From assembly GCA_902478425.1 (NCBI GenBank), contig CABSKV010000027.1:1-16748 (forward strand): a stretch of DNA of 16,748 nucleotides. Reading direction: 5' to 3'. Source of the DNA: an uncultured Coriobacteriia bacterium (GTDB lineage: Bacteria; Actinomycetota; Coriobacteriia; Coriobacteriales; QAMH01). The position numbers and the translations under genes were made by a program. Below are positions 16,524-16,748 of the stretch, one piece after another. Each line of letters opens with the position of its first letter. Positions within the stretch are counted from its first letter, which is position 1. The notes below the pieces were generated by a model. That model had not been told where the DNA came from, made no database searches, and worked only from the letters and a program-made list of their open reading frames with translations.

Positions 16524-16748
16524 GCTGGTTCGACTTCGCCATCATCACGGCATCGGTCGCGCTCACGATGCTTGCCTGCCGCGTGATCCCGGTGTTCGCG
16601 CTCAAGGGCCGCACGCTGCCGGCCAATGCGGTGCGCTTGCTCAACCTCATCCCGCCTGCGGCCTTCGCGGCGCTCGTCGCCAACGACCTCATCGTGCTGG
16701 ATAGCTGGGCCACCGGTGCCTGGCCGGCGATGATACCGTTCATCTCGG
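16520..16748 (+). CDS. azlD: AzlD-family exporter small subunit (truncated by the window edge)
   Basis: The first 76 codons are present (MSWFDFAIITASVALTMLACR, then RTLPANAVRLLNLIPPAAFAAL), typical of the small AzlD partner of about 100 aa with helices and a central KGRTLP-type loop. It overlaps azlC by 4 nt, so the two subunits are cotranslated. The truncation is due only to the end of the window. Confidence 0.93.
   Translation, partial: MSWFDFAIITASVALTMLACRVIPVFALKGRTLPANAVRLLNLIPPAAFAALVANDLIVLDSWATGAWPAMIPFIS

Overview
The window is high-GC DNA, densely packed with short gaps and several overlapping start/stop junctions. Gene content (a folate C1 cassette with a fused MetF/MetV-type reductase, AzlCD, BioY-BirA, DASS and ZIP transporters) suits an anaerobic actinomycete, most likely a gut Coriobacteriia. 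That placement is inference; there is no rRNA or other taxonomic marker here.

Layout, left to right. (1) 1-296, minus: the 5' end of a gene running off the left edge, possibly a TerB-N-type protein. (2) 297-1861: a hairpin-rich gap and then a small islet carrying one complete gene, a Fic-family AMP-transferase with an N-terminal VbhA-like antitoxin domain and a C-terminal winged helix. The islet is bounded by a 29-nt direct repeat (578-606 and 1862-1890, one mismatch) that copies the 3' end of the neighbouring carB gene, including its stop codon. This looks like the footprint of site-specific integration at carB, and no integrase is visible. (3) 1868-5098, minus: carB, the large subunit of carbamoyl-phosphate synthase. 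(4) 5099-5400: a divergent promoter region holding a perfect 35-bp inverted repeat. (5) 5401-10356, plus: a one-carbon cassette, metF/metV fusion, fhs, fchA, folD. Together these convert formate to 5-methyl-tetrahydrofolate (the methyl branch of the Wood-Ljungdahl pathway, also used for general C1 supply). FolD lacks two of the three classical cyclohydrolase residues, which would explain why a separate cyclohydrolase (FchA) lies in the same operon. (6) 10448-11719, plus: an MFS transporter, meeting tail-to-tail a DASS/SLC13-type anion transporter (11723-13180, minus). (7) 13345-14115, plus: a ZIP metal transporter, convergent with a bioY-birA operon (15709-14158, minus). A consensus-like BirA operator overlaps the bioY promoter and start codon, so biotin uptake and the biotin ligase/repressor probably form one autoregulated unit. 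(8) 15831-16748, plus: azlC and the truncated azlD, a branched-chain amino acid exporter pair.

The most unusual points are the carB-flanked Fic islet, the long perfect palindrome between carB and the C1 cassette, a recurring TGAGACA-N15-TGTCTCA hairpin in intergenic gaps, the apparently monofunctional FolD, and the self-contained bioY-birA control region with a probably leaderless bioY mRNA. Promoters, terminators and RNA folds were called by eye and are tentative.
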